From an uncultured Carboxylicivirga sp. (GTDB lineage Bacteria > Bacteroidota > Bacteroidia > Bacteroidales > Marinilabiliaceae), in assembly GCF_963674565.1 (NCBI RefSeq), contig NZ_OY771430.1, positions 5,928,994-5,992,993 on the forward strand: a stretch of 64,000 nucleotides of DNA, read 5' to 3'. The notes under the pieces are model-generated. The model saw only the letters and a program-made list of their open reading frames with translations. It ran no database searches and was not told the DNA's origin. This document shows, piece after piece, positions 43,334 to 51,888 of this stretch. Numbering within the stretch: the stretch's first letter is position 1; each line of letters begins with the position of its first letter. A program made the translations under genes and the position numbers.

Positions 43334-44353
43334 TTACATTAGAAAGAATGTAAAAGCTACCAAAGTAATTAACCCAACGAACCATACAAAGCCGTATAAA
43401 AACCAAACCAGTGTTAATCTGAAAAATGTGCTGGTCCATTTGCGTTGATATAATTTACGGGCACCTATAACCTGGTATACCGGCATAAGAAGATATAAAT
43501 ATCCGGTCCAGGCAGTACTGTGATTGGGAAAGATTAATGCCATTCCAACCACAATAGAAGTGATGGTAAAAATAAATGAATGAATGTTTAAGGCGAAAAT
43601 TAAATGTCCAACATATAGGTTTTTACTTTTATAAAACAACATCCAAAGGAAGAAGGCAAAGATGGGCATAAACAAAAACAATGACCATGAAGTATATTGA
43701 AAGAGTTTGTTTGTATATAACTCGGGATGTTGTTGTATGAGTTTAGCTGTCTCTTCATATTTCGAAAATTCCTCTTCCTCATCATCCAAGTCTTTATTAA
43801 AAATTGAATAACTTAAGTTTGTAAGTGAAGAGTCCTTTTTCTCAATGATTTCTTTGTATTGATTGTATTTTGTCGAATCAAGATTGTTTTTTAGTTCAGA
43901 ATCAACCTGGGTCATTATTGAGTCTCTCATCATCTGCACCGAATCATTTTTAATAAGATCGTCATTTAAGGTAAAGTCGGAATTATAACCATTTTTCATT
44001 CCGTTCTTTATTGAATTACCTGTTAGAGTAGAAATCAATAAAAACATAACAAAGCTGATGAAGACATAAAAGCGGAAGGGTGGCATATAACGTGCTCTTC
44101 TACCTTCAAGAAAATCCTGTGTAAGCTTACCGGGTTTAAAAAGTATGGCAACTAAAGTTTTTACCAATCGTGTGTCAAACGAAACGATGGTTCCCATAAA
44201 ATCAACAATCATAAAACGAATAGGTCGTTCTATTTCTTTAACATGTTGTCCACAGTTAGGACAATACTGGCCAACAAAAGATGTATCGCAGTTTTTACAA
44301 AGCTCTTCTTGTTTAGTTGTTTCGGTAGATTGATTATGCGAATCTTGATTCAT
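43334..44353 (-). CDS. DUF3667 zinc-ribbon membrane protein
   Basis: 339 residues. An N-terminal zinc ribbon (CKNCDTSFVGQYCPNCGQ) is followed by ERPIRFMIVDFMGTIVSFDTRLVKTLVAILFKPGKLTQDFLEGRRARYMPPFRFYVFISF, the DUF3667 signature, a polar loop (about 115-205) and four membrane helices at the C-terminus. Widespread in Bacteroidota; function unknown. Confidence 0.9.
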   Translation of the reverse strand: MNQDSHNQSTETTKQEELCKNCDTSFVGQYCPNCGQHVKEIERPIRFMIVDFMGTIVSFDTRLVKTLVAILFKPGKLTQDFLEGRRARYMPPFRFYVFISFVMFLLISTLTGNSIKNGMKNGYNSDFTLNDDLIKNDSVQMMRDSIMTQVDSELKNNLDSTKYNQYKEIIEKKDSSLTNLSYSIFNKDLDDEEEEFSKYEETAKLIQQHPELYTNKLFQYTSWSLFLFMPIFAFFLWMLFYKSKNLYVGHLIFALNIHSFIFTITSIVVGMALIFPNHSTAWTGYLYLLMPVYQVIGARKLYQRKWTSTFFRLTLVWFLYGFVWFVGLITLVAFTFFLM

Positions 44354-44752
44354 GGTTTAAGGTTCGTTCAGATTAGAATCTCAAAGATAGAATTTTTTAC
44401 TAATCGGTAAAGAATCGAAGTGTAGAATATGCTTATTATTAAGTGACTAGCCTTGTTGAAAATAGTTAATTAATAGGTTTTAGGTAATAGTAGAAGTAAA
44501 ATCAATGCCATATTTTGATGAAAAGTGTTTAATTATCTCATATTAAGGTGTGAAGAAAATTTTTTAAAGCATCTCAAAGTGTATATTCTGACTCTAATCT
44601 ATTCAATCTGTTGATAAATTCTGATAAAACTGTTTCCGTTATCAGGCTTGCCTTAGCTTATTCTCATGTTTCATAACATATGCATAAACACTAAAATGAA
44701 ATGTTCCGGCACTTGTAAAACCTTATCTTTGCACAAAATTTCAACCTTAACC
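44354..44752. other. 399-base region upstream of cobyric acid synthase gene
   Basis: No gene and no cobalamin riboswitch were recognised. It holds the -7 element TATCTTTG at 44724-44731, 22 bases before the ATG at 44753. Confidence 0.6.
44724..44731 (+). promoter_or_regulatory. -7 element of the cobalamin operon
   Basis: TATCTTTG, exact TAnnTTTG match. It rules out an upstream start at 44666, since that start would precede the promoter. Confidence 0.55.
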
Positions 44753-46237
44753 ATGAAACAATTACGACCACTTATGATTGTTGGAACCTGTTCCGATGCT
44801 GGCAAGAGTGTTATAAATGCTGGTATTTGCAGGATATTGAAGCAGGATGGATATGCACCGGCACCGTTTAAGGCACAAAATATGTCGTTAAACAGCTATG
44901 CAACGCCTGAAGGATTCGAGATTGGAAGAGCCCAGGCTACTCAGGCTGAGGCATGCGATATACCTTGTCATTCAGATATGAATCCGGTATTGTTAAAGCC
45001 AACAGGAGATATGATGTCTCAGGTTGTACTGAATGGTAAGCCCGTTGGAAACAGATCGGCTTATGAATATTTTCGTTCTCATAACAGCCAACCGTTATTT
45101 GATGCAGCTTACGAAGCATTTGAACGATTAACTACCCGCTATTCACCTATTGTATTGGAAGGAGCAGGCTCTATATCAGAATTAAATCTGAAAGATCGCG
45201 ACATTGTAAATATGCGAATGGCTATTCGCACAGGAGCTGCTGTTTATCTGGTTGCTGATATCGATCGGGGTGGTGTATTTGGTAGTGTTTATGGAACTGT
45301 AATGTTACTTGACGAAGAGGAAAGAAAGCACCTGAAGGGAATTATCATTAATAAGTTTCGTGGCGACATCCGATTGTTTGAGGATGGCAAAAAAATGATT
45401 GAAGACCTGACGGGAGTTCCTGTGGTTGGGGTAATTCCATATTTCAGAGATATTTATATTGAAGAAGAAGATTCGGTAGTTCTTGATCAGAAGAAAAAAA
45501 CAGCAGTGGAAGATAAAGTAAATGTTGCTGTGGTTTTACTAAATCAAATGTCAAATTTTACTGATTTTAATGCCCTTCAGCACGACACCAGAGTGAATCT
45601 ATATTATTCCGATCAGATCAAAGAAATAAGAAAAGCAGACATTGTTATTTTGCCCGGATCGAAAAGCACCATTAAAGATCTCACAATTCTCAGAGAGAAA
45701 GGAATTGATAGACTTTTGATGGATATGTATAAGAGTGATAAAACTGTGATTGGTATCTGTGGCGGTTATCAGATGATGGGAGAGAGTATTGCAGACCCTG
45801 ACCAGCTCGAAGGAAAAGTAAATCAGATAGAAGGCTTATCCTTATTGCCAGTTAGAACTGTAATCACTAATGATAAACAAACTGTTCAGACTCAATTTCA
45901 ATTTCTGAATCAACCGGATGAATGTGAAGGATATGAAATTCATATGGGTAGAACAGATATTATAAAAGATATCCAACCATTGGTAACCTTGAAGGATGGC
46001 ACATTAGAAGGTGTGATGCTTAATGATAAATGTTGGGGTTCCTACATGCATGGGATATTGGATAATCAAGTAGTGATAAATCATTTGCTGGCTCCATATA
46101 CTGATGAGAAGGTGTCGACGATGAGCTATAAAGATTTTAAAAATAAAGAATACGACCGTTTGGCCGATCATTTACGAAGTAATCTGGATATAGATTACAT
46201 CTATAAAGTAATGAAAGGGGAGGATATTGATGCATAA
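44753..46237 (+). CDS. cobQ: cobyric acid synthase
   Basis: 494 residues. N-terminal ATPase domain with LMIVGTCSDAGKSVINAG and APFKAQNMSLNSYATPEGFEIGRAQATQA; C-terminal glutamine amidotransferase with the nucleophile Cys in VIGICGGYQMMGE and the His region SYMHGIL. It amidates four side chains of adenosylcobyrinic acid diamide. The frame is open to 44666 but the ATG at 44753 is used because homology and the promoter begin there. It overlaps the next start. Confidence 0.94.
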   Translation: MKQLRPLMIVGTCSDAGKSVINAGICRILKQDGYAPAPFKAQNMSLNSYATPEGFEIGRAQATQAEACDIPCHSDMNPVLLKPTGDMMSQVVLNGKPVGNRSAYEYFRSHNSQPLFDAAYEAFERLTTRYSPIVLEGAGSISELNLKDRDIVNMRMAIRTGAAVYLVADIDRGGVFGSVYGTVMLLDEEERKHLKGIIINKFRGDIRLFEDGKKMIEDLTGVPVVGVIPYFRDIYIEEEDSVVLDQKKKTAVEDKVNVAVVLLNQMSNFTDFNALQHDTRVNLYYSDQIKEIRKADIVILPGSKSTIKDLTILREKGIDRLLMDMYKSDKTVIGICGGYQMMGESIADPDQLEGKVNQIEGLSLLPVRTVITNDKQTVQTQFQFLNQPDECEGYEIHMGRTDIIKDIQPLVTLKDGTLEGVMLNDKCWGSYMHGILDNQVVINHLLAPYTDEKVSTMSYKDFKNKEYDRLADHLRSNLDIDYIYKVMKGEDIDA

Positions 46238-47270
46238 CCGGTTTGATCATGGAGATGATGGTTACAGGTTTGATCGTGAGATTGTCGCTGATTTCAGCAC
46301 CAATGCATGGTATTTGGGGCCCGATCCATTACTATTGGATCACCTGAAAGAAAATATCAGATTGTTGGGTTCTTATCCTGAACCTTATGCAGAATCGTTT
46401 GTCAAAGAAATTGCAAAAAAATATGCGATCTCAACAAATAGTGTTCTGGCCTGTAATGGAACCATTGAGGCAATTTTTCTGATTGCCCGTTTATTTGCGG
46501 GTAAAAAAAGTCGTATCATAAGTCCTACCTTCTCGGAGTACGAACATGCTTGCCAGGTAAATAATCATAACGTTAGCTTTTGCGGATCAGGCTTTATCAG
46601 GGAAGGAATGCAAACAGATTTTGATCTTTTCTGGATTTGTAATCCGAATAATCCAACCGGGCAGGTAATTAAGTCTGATGCACTGTTAGCTTTAGTTAGA
46701 AACAATCCACAGACAACATTTGTGGTTGACGAAGCTTATGCTGATTTCTGTATGGATGATATCACATTGGACAGCAAAGCCGGTCAGATAGAAAACCTGA
46801 TTGTTTTAAAGTCGCTCACCAAAAATAATTGTTTATCTGGTTTGCGTTTGGGATATATTCTATGTCATCCGGCAATAGGTAAGAGGTTAAAGGCCATTCA
46901 GGCTCCTTGGTCGGTAAATGCATTGGCTGTAGAAGCCGGGAAATATGTGCTTGAGCATCCACGCATAAACATCGAAGATCTTATTGCTTACCAATCATTG
47001 GCTCAGCAGTTGATCAATGAAATAACACATTTAGGATGTGAGGTGCAGCCTTCAAAAACAGGCTACTTTTTATTGAAAACACCTCTTGAAGCAGCTGTTG
47101 TGAAAGATTATCTGGTAAACGAAATGGGAATACTTGTTCGTGATGCATCCAATTTTCGCACGCTCACGCCATATCATATTCGGGTGGCTAGTTTATCTAT
47201 CGATAAGAACCAATTATTAATATCAGGACTTAAGAAATGTTTGTCCGAAGTTAAGGCAACTCATAGCTAA
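46230..47270 (+). CDS. cobD: CobD-like threonine-phosphate decarboxylase / class I PLP aminotransferase
   Basis: 346 residues, ATG at 46230 overlapping the cobQ stop and preceded by GGGGAGG, one of the few visible ribosome-binding sites here. Class I/II PLP fold: DFSTNAWYLGPDPLLLDHL, WICNPNNPTGQ, FVVDEAYADFC and the Schiff-base lysine in VLKSLTKNNCLSGLRLGY. In this operon it should decarboxylate threonine phosphate to the aminopropanol linker of B12. Histidinol-phosphate aminotransferase is the close relative and cannot be fully excluded. Confidence 0.88.
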   Translation: MHNRFDHGDDGYRFDREIVADFSTNAWYLGPDPLLLDHLKENIRLLGSYPEPYAESFVKEIAKKYAISTNSVLACNGTIEAIFLIARLFAGKKSRIISPTFSEYEHACQVNNHNVSFCGSGFIREGMQTDFDLFWICNPNNPTGQVIKSDALLALVRNNPQTTFVVDEAYADFCMDDITLDSKAGQIENLIVLKSLTKNNCLSGLRLGYILCHPAIGKRLKAIQAPWSVNALAVEAGKYVLEHPRINIEDLIAYQSLAQQLINEITHLGCEVQPSKTGYFLLKTPLEAAVVKDYLVNEMGILVRDASNFRTLTPYHIRVASLSIDKNQLLISGLKKCLSEVKATHS

Positions 47271-48208
47271 TGGAATTATACGGAATAATTATAGCGCTAG
47301 CCATTGCTTATTTTTTTGATTTGATTTTGGGAGATCCTATGTGGTTGCCTCATCCCATTGTTTTCTTTGGAAAAGCCATTTCCTTTGGCGAGAAAAAGCT
47401 AAATAAAGGTTCTCACCGTCTGTTAAAGGGTGCTTTACTGACTATTCTATTAATCCTGTTTGTATTTTATTTTTTTGCGGTGTTACAGTGGTTTACACAA
47501 TGGCTAAATCCTTATGTTTATTTTGGGTTTGTAGCACTCTTCTTCTTTTATGGGATAGCTAACCGAACGTTGATTCATGAAGGAAGAATGGTGTTTAAGG
47601 AATTGGATAATAATGGACTGGAAGCAGGGCGGAAACAACTTTCCAGAATTGTTGGCAGGGATACTTCTCAATTAACTGAACAACAAATACGTACTGCGGT
47701 GTTGGAAACCATGGCCGAAAATCTGAGCGATGGAGTAGTGGCTCCAATTTTTTGGTTTGCCATTGGTGGTATTCCGGCAATGATGACTTACAAAATGATA
47801 AATACACTCGATTCAATGATTGGCTATAAGAGTGATCGGTATATTTATTTTGGTCGGTTTGCAGCACGTATCGATGATGTTGTTAATTACATTCCGGCTC
47901 GTATAACCGCAATACTAATGGCTCTGGCTGCTCCATCAATGAGGGCTATTTCTTATATGTTTACTTTTGGTCGAAAACACAGCAGCCCGAATGCAGGTTA
48001 TCCCGAAGCTGCATTAGCAGGAATTTTAAATGTGCGTTTCGGAGGTCCGAATATTTATCATGGGCAATTGGTTGAAAAACCATATATAGGAAAAAATTAT
48101 CGCGATCTCCAATACTACGATTTTAAAATTACCTCCCGAATAAATCATACCGTATGTATTTTAGCTGTGATAATTGTTATAAATATTCATATTATCAATA
48201 ATTTATAA
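47270..48208 (+). CDS. cbiB: adenosylcobinamide-phosphate synthase
   Basis: 312 residues, 5-6 membrane helices. CbiB marks: AYFFDLILGDPMWLPHPIVFFGKAI, IVGRDTSQLTEQQIRTAVLETMAENLSDGVVAPIFWF, NTLDSMIGYKSDRYIYFG and SSPNAGYPEAALAGIL. It attaches the aminopropanol (phosphate) arm to cobyric acid. Start and previous stop share a base, so translation is coupled. Confidence 0.95.
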   Translation: MELYGIIIALAIAYFFDLILGDPMWLPHPIVFFGKAISFGEKKLNKGSHRLLKGALLTILLILFVFYFFAVLQWFTQWLNPYVYFGFVALFFFYGIANRTLIHEGRMVFKELDNNGLEAGRKQLSRIVGRDTSQLTEQQIRTAVLETMAENLSDGVVAPIFWFAIGGIPAMMTYKMINTLDSMIGYKSDRYIYFGRFAARIDDVVNYIPARITAILMALAAPSMRAISYMFTFGRKHSSPNAGYPEAALAGILNVRFGGPNIYHGQLVEKPYIGKNYRDLQYYDFKITSRINHTVCILAVIIVINIHIINNL

Positions 48209-48219
48209 AAGTTTAAAAC

Positions 48220-49284
48220 GTGTCGTTTACCATCGAAATTCCATCGTTACATAACGAGTTGAGAGAAGAATTACAGTATAAAATTGATCAGAAAGCTAAA
48301 CCCATTGGTTCCTTAGGATTGATGGAAGAGATTGCTCTTCAGGTAGGATTGATTCAAGGCAGTTTAACTCCGGAGTTGAAGCATCCGGTAATGCTAACTG
48401 TTGCTTCTGATCATCACATATGCGAAGAGGGTGTAAGTCCTTGTCCGGTAGAAATAACCTGGCAGCAATGTCTCAACTTTATAAACGGTGGTGGCGGAAT
48501 TGGATTATTCAGTCAGGAGTATGGTTTTGATTTACGAGTGGTTGATGCTGGTGTTGATTACGACTTCAAGCCTCATCCCAAATTAATTGACGCAAAAGTA
48601 CGAAAGGGTAGTAGAAACTTTTATAAAGAGCCTGCAATGACCATTGAGGAGTGTCTGCAGGCATTGGAGAATGGCAAAAATATTGTGGCTAAGCTGCACG
48701 ATGAAGGCTGTAATGTGGTTGGTTTTGGCGAGATGGGCATCGGAAATACTTCACCGGCTTCTGCGCTATTATCTGTTATTACCGAATTAGATATTGAAAC
48801 ATGTGTAGGACCAGGTTCAGGTTTGAGTAAAGAGGGTGTTAACCGCAAGGCTAAGATATTAAAGGAAGCCATTGCTAAACATGGTATTTCGAAGGATCCG
48901 ATTGAGAACCTGGCTCGTTTTGGTGGATTGGAAATTGCCACAATAGCTGGAGGTATGCTGGAGGCAGCTGCACGAAGGATGGTTATCATTACCGATGGAT
49001 TTATTACAACCTCAGCCTTATTGGTAGCACATCAGATAAATAATAAAGTGGTGGATTATACCTTCTTTTCGCATCAATCACAGGAACAAGGACATAAAAA
49101 GATGGTTGAATACCTGGGAGGGAAAGCAATTATGGATTTAGGCTTCCGCCTGGGTGAAGGAACCGGATCAGCAGTAGCTTATTCCGTGATTAAAGGTTCG
49201 GTGACCATGTTAAATAAAATGACCTCATTTGATGAGGCTGCTGTTTATAATACAGCAAATGATGATATTAGAATAGAGTTATAG
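48220..49284 (+). CDS. cobT: nicotinate-nucleotide:DMB phosphoribosyltransferase
   Basis: 354 residues from a GTG start. CobT marks: KPIGSLGLMEEIALQVG, SDHHICEEGVSP, GMGIGNTSPASALL (as GEMGIGNTSPASA), FGGLEIATIAGGMLEAA and GFITTSALLVA. It makes alpha-ribazole phosphate, the lower ligand nucleotide of B12. The last gene of the operon; cobS, cobU and cobC are not in this window. Confidence 0.95.
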   Translation: MSFTIEIPSLHNELREELQYKIDQKAKPIGSLGLMEEIALQVGLIQGSLTPELKHPVMLTVASDHHICEEGVSPCPVEITWQQCLNFINGGGGIGLFSQEYGFDLRVVDAGVDYDFKPHPKLIDAKVRKGSRNFYKEPAMTIEECLQALENGKNIVAKLHDEGCNVVGFGEMGIGNTSPASALLSVITELDIETCVGPGSGLSKEGVNRKAKILKEAIAKHGISKDPIENLARFGGLEIATIAGGMLEAAARRMVIITDGFITTSALLVAHQINNKVVDYTFFSHQSQEQGHKKMVEYLGGKAIMDLGFRLGEGTGSAVAYSVIKGSVTMLNKMTSFDEAAVYNTANDDIRIEL

Positions 49285-49293
49285 AAAACAAAA

Positions 49294-49317
49294 ATGCCTT
49301 GCAAATCTGCAAGGCAT
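49294..49317 (+). terminator. terminator of the cobalamin operon
   Basis: Perfect 10-bp arms (49294-49303 and 49308-49317) around AATC, followed by CCTTTT. It lies between two converging units and may serve both. Confidence 0.85.
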
Positions 49318-49335
49318 CCTTTTAAAATATTGTGT

Positions 49336-49982
49336 TTAATCATCGTCGTCATCCATTTCGCTTACATTTACATTGCTTACATCATCAGTGTAATAGTATA
49401 CAATGATTTGTGCAGTATCTCGCAAGAAATTAATCTTACCAATATCGATTCTGTGAATTGGTAAGTCGGTGCGTTCTCTCAAATCTTCAATTAACTCTTT
49501 TCGTTTACCAGCTTTAATTAATTCAATTTTCTCGTATACAATCAATTTACTGGATTCGTGTTTTAGCAACCAAACTCTTTCTAAACCATAAGTAATACCT
49601 AAAATAGCTAAATTGGTAAAGCCCAGTTCAATATAGCTAACATTATCGCTACTTAAAGCATTGATGACAGCAATTCCAATAGTTAGGAATAATAGGTCAT
49701 CTCTTTAATAGGAATTTGTGTGGTTCGGTATCTGATTATTCCGAAAATGGCAAATAGTCCTAAGGCAAATCCTAGCTGAAGCTTCACACTTTCAAGTAAG
49801 AAACATAAAAGAAAAACAATGGTGCCAATTAGTAAGAATGTGAACAAATAATCCTTTCGGCGTGCAGTCTGATAGTATAAAACTCTTACTAAAAGTACAG
49901 TTACTAAAAGATTGAATGAAAACCGTATTAATAAGTTAAAAAAATCGCTCCAGTTAATTAGTGATGAGGTTGTAAAATCCAT
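49336..49982 (-). pseudogene. DUF4956 membrane protein, frameshifted
   Basis: Two pieces of one DUF4956 protein in different frames. The first (99 residues, to 49683) has three membrane helices and reads GIIRYRTTQIPIKEMTY, then meets a stop. Continuing in the next frame at about 49690 gives LFLTIGIAVINAL and further family sequence, through GLERVWLLKHESSK to the end at 49336. Adding one T in TATTATT restores a full protein of about 215 residues. No slippery heptamer is present, so this is a mutation or a sequencing error. It is the last gene of the CotH-VTC operon. Confidence 0.8.
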
Positions 49983-50003
49983 ACAGTGGTTATTGTGTTA
50001 ATT

Positions 50004-50771
50004 TTAGTTTAATTTGAATTTTTCGAGCAACTCAAATTTTTGTTTTAGACGGTTAGCCTTAATGTTTGAGTGTATCGAAGCTGCTCCGATGCAATATTTG
50101 CTGCATGATTCTGGTCGAATACCATGTTTTTTTAAAACCTGCATTCCAGCCGAATTAATGTTGAATCTTGATTGCTTGAATTCAATAATGGCAGCTTCAG
50201 GAAAGTCGGCATCCTTATCATCGCCATGGGTAAATGAAAGATCAAAATCAATGGTAAGTCTTTCGTCACTACCCACCAATGTTATGCGATAAAATTCATT
50301 GGATAACTTTAATTCCAAATCCTCCATTTTATAAGGACTGTTTTCTTCTATAAAATTACTTTCATTAGTTGAGAATTCATGATTTTCCTTCTCTATTCTC
50401 TTTTTAATAGTGCGTCGTTTATTGTTTTTATATTTTACTTCAAGAAACAACTTACCAGAGGCTACATATTCTCGTTTTCTGATTTTAAAACGATTCAGTT
50501 TACCATTATGGTGAGCTTCGTACATACTAAAATTCTGTGTGTCGAAATATTCAGTTTTATATAAGAAAACCCTGTCGTTATTGATATCAAGTACTTTGTA
50601 GTCTTTCCCAATATCCCTCAAAAGAGTAGGAAGAATGGATACAGGAACAATGAATTTTGTGTCCATGCGATTCATAAGGCTTACATGATTCATTTCATCC
50701 AGACTAATGGGTGAAAAATCCTGCAGGACATTGCCAATTTCCTCGTATATATTATTCGGTTGCAGCTTCAT
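50004..50771 (-). CDS. VTC-domain (polyphosphate polymerase-like) protein
   Basis: 255 residues. VTC tunnel fold: RMDTKFIVPVS near the start, YFDTQNFSMYEAHHNGKLNRFKIRKREY, LFLEVKYKNNKRRTIKKRI and AIIEFKQSRF, supplying the basic and acidic residues that bind triphosphate and metal. In yeast Vtc4 this fold makes polyphosphate from ATP. There is no membrane helix here, but the neighbouring DUF4956 protein has three. It overlaps the end of the DUF2490 gene by 20 bases, so translation is coupled. Confidence 0.88.
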   Translation of the reverse strand: MKLQPNNIYEEIGNVLQDFSPISLDEMNHVSLMNRMDTKFIVPVSILPTLLRDIGKDYKVLDINNDRVFLYKTEYFDTQNFSMYEAHHNGKLNRFKIRKREYVASGKLFLEVKYKNNKRRTIKKRIEKENHEFSTNESNFIEENSPYKMEDLELKLSNEFYRITLVGSDERLTIDFDLSFTHGDDKDADFPEAAIIEFKQSRFNINSAGMQVLKKHGIRPESCSKYCIGAASIHSNIKANRLKQKFELLEKFKLN

Positions 50772-51480
50772 TTTTATCCTTGTTCTTTTTCTTCTTTCTT
50801 TTCAAAAATTTTGGTTCATATTCCAATCCAACTAAAAGAATGTTTGTCAGGTCAGGGTTTGAAACTTCAAATTCGTTTTGTCTTTTATAAGATATCTTTG
50901 CGCTTAATCGTTTATTTATTTCTCTTTCAACGTTTATAAACCATCTTCGTTTCCATTCTCCCAAATCTTTTGACGGAGCTAAGGCAGAAATATATTCAAT
51001 TCCAAAGCTTGGATCAACAGGCCAGTCTTTATCTTTAAACTTGACAGCAAACTTATGCCTGTGCGCCATAAAATCTGTTTTCCCGTTAACAGAACTATTA
51101 ACATTGGTAAAATCGTTTTGCCATATTCCTCTGTACTGCCACCTGAAGTGACCTGTTTTTACTTCGTATTTCAAAAATAATGAGAAACGATTTCTTCTGC
51201 GATTAAAATCAGGTGTTTTGTAATCAACCGTATAACGATACAGACCTCCGATATTGAGATTTTTTATTACTTCATAATCAAGGCTGAACTCAGATTGCCA
51301 ACTGCTTAGCTGGCTTGAATTTTCAAAGAAACGTAACTCTGGTTCAATAGAATAATTTAATTTCTTTGTTGCTTCTCCTTTCACCGTGAAGTTCCACCAT
51401 GTAACAAAATCCTCAACCTGAGCATCGATTGTTTTTACTGATAGTAATAACAGGACAATTATAAAAAACCTTTGTTTCAT
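50752..51480 (-). CDS. DUF2490 outer-membrane beta-barrel protein
   Basis: 242 residues with a signal peptide (1-20, ...TIDAQ). The mature part alternates aromatic and polar residues in long strands (LNYSIEPELRFFENSSQLSSWQSEFSLDYEV, FRWQYRGIWQNDF), as in DUF2490 barrels. It lies 4 bases after the lipoprotein gene and overlaps the VTC gene. Function is unknown; the C-terminal tail is lysine-rich (FLKRKKKKNKDKNEA), which is odd for an exported barrel. Confidence 0.8.
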   Translation of the reverse strand: MKQRFFIIVLLLLSVKTIDAQVEDFVTWWNFTVKGEATKKLNYSIEPELRFFENSSQLSSWQSEFSLDYEVIKNLNIGGLYRYTVDYKTPDFNRRRNRFSLFLKYEVKTGHFRWQYRGIWQNDFTNVNSSVNGKTDFMAHRHKFAVKFKDKDWPVDPSFGIEYISALAPSKDLGEWKRRWFINVEREINKRLSAKISYKRQNEFEVSNPDLTNILLVGLEYEPKFLKRKKKKNKDKNEAATE

Positions 51481-51484
51481 AGCC

Positions 51485-51883
51485 CTAATCTACTACAACC
51501 ATATCTTCAACAATAATTTCCTGATCTTTCTCAGTTATACTTACTTGTCTTTCAACAATAGTAAGTTCCGAGGTCATGTTATAATCAAGAGTTTTATCTT
51601 TTGAATAAACATAAATTGTATAGTCACCTTCTCTCAGGTAATTAAATTCAAAATAGCCATCATAATTAGTTTCTATCTTATCTCCAAAGTAAGGCTCATC
51701 ACCATAAATGATATATACATCATATGCCTGAGCAGGATAAGTAGCTCTTAAATACGTGAAGTCAATATTATATTCTTCAACAATCACTTTACCACATATT
51801 TTAGAGGTGCCACCTTCTCCTGCTCCTTTTTCGCAGGCTATCAGGCTTATCATCAATAGTAGTATGATTCCGATTTTTTTCAT
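51485..51883 (-). CDS. lipoprotein with Ig-like/SdrD B-like domain
   Basis: 132 residues with lipobox SLIAC (C17). The rest forms a single beta-sandwich: NYDGYFEFNYLREGDYTIYVYSKDKTLDYN is the typical turn of carboxypeptidase-regulatory or SdrD B-like domains. It lies 5 bases after the CotH gene and 4 bases before the DUF2490 gene. Probably a surface-attached accessory to the CotH protein (inference). Confidence 0.72.
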   Translation of the reverse strand: MKKIGIILLLMISLIACEKGAGEGGTSKICGKVIVEEYNIDFTYLRATYPAQAYDVYIIYGDEPYFGDKIETNYDGYFEFNYLREGDYTIYVYSKDKTLDYNMTSELTIVERQVSITEKDQEIIVEDMVVVD

Positions 51884-51888
51884 GAGTC

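Noticed and set aside
44666..44752. 29-residue extension of cobyric acid synthase
   Set aside because: Contains the promoter -7 box; family homology begins at the ATG at 44753.
44354..44752. Cobalamin riboswitch before cobQ
   Set aside because: I looked for the conserved B12-box and core sequence and saw none; a covariance search would be decisive.
49683..49700. Programmed frameshift in DUF4956
   Set aside because: No slippery heptamer and no downstream structure; a simple deletion explains it better.
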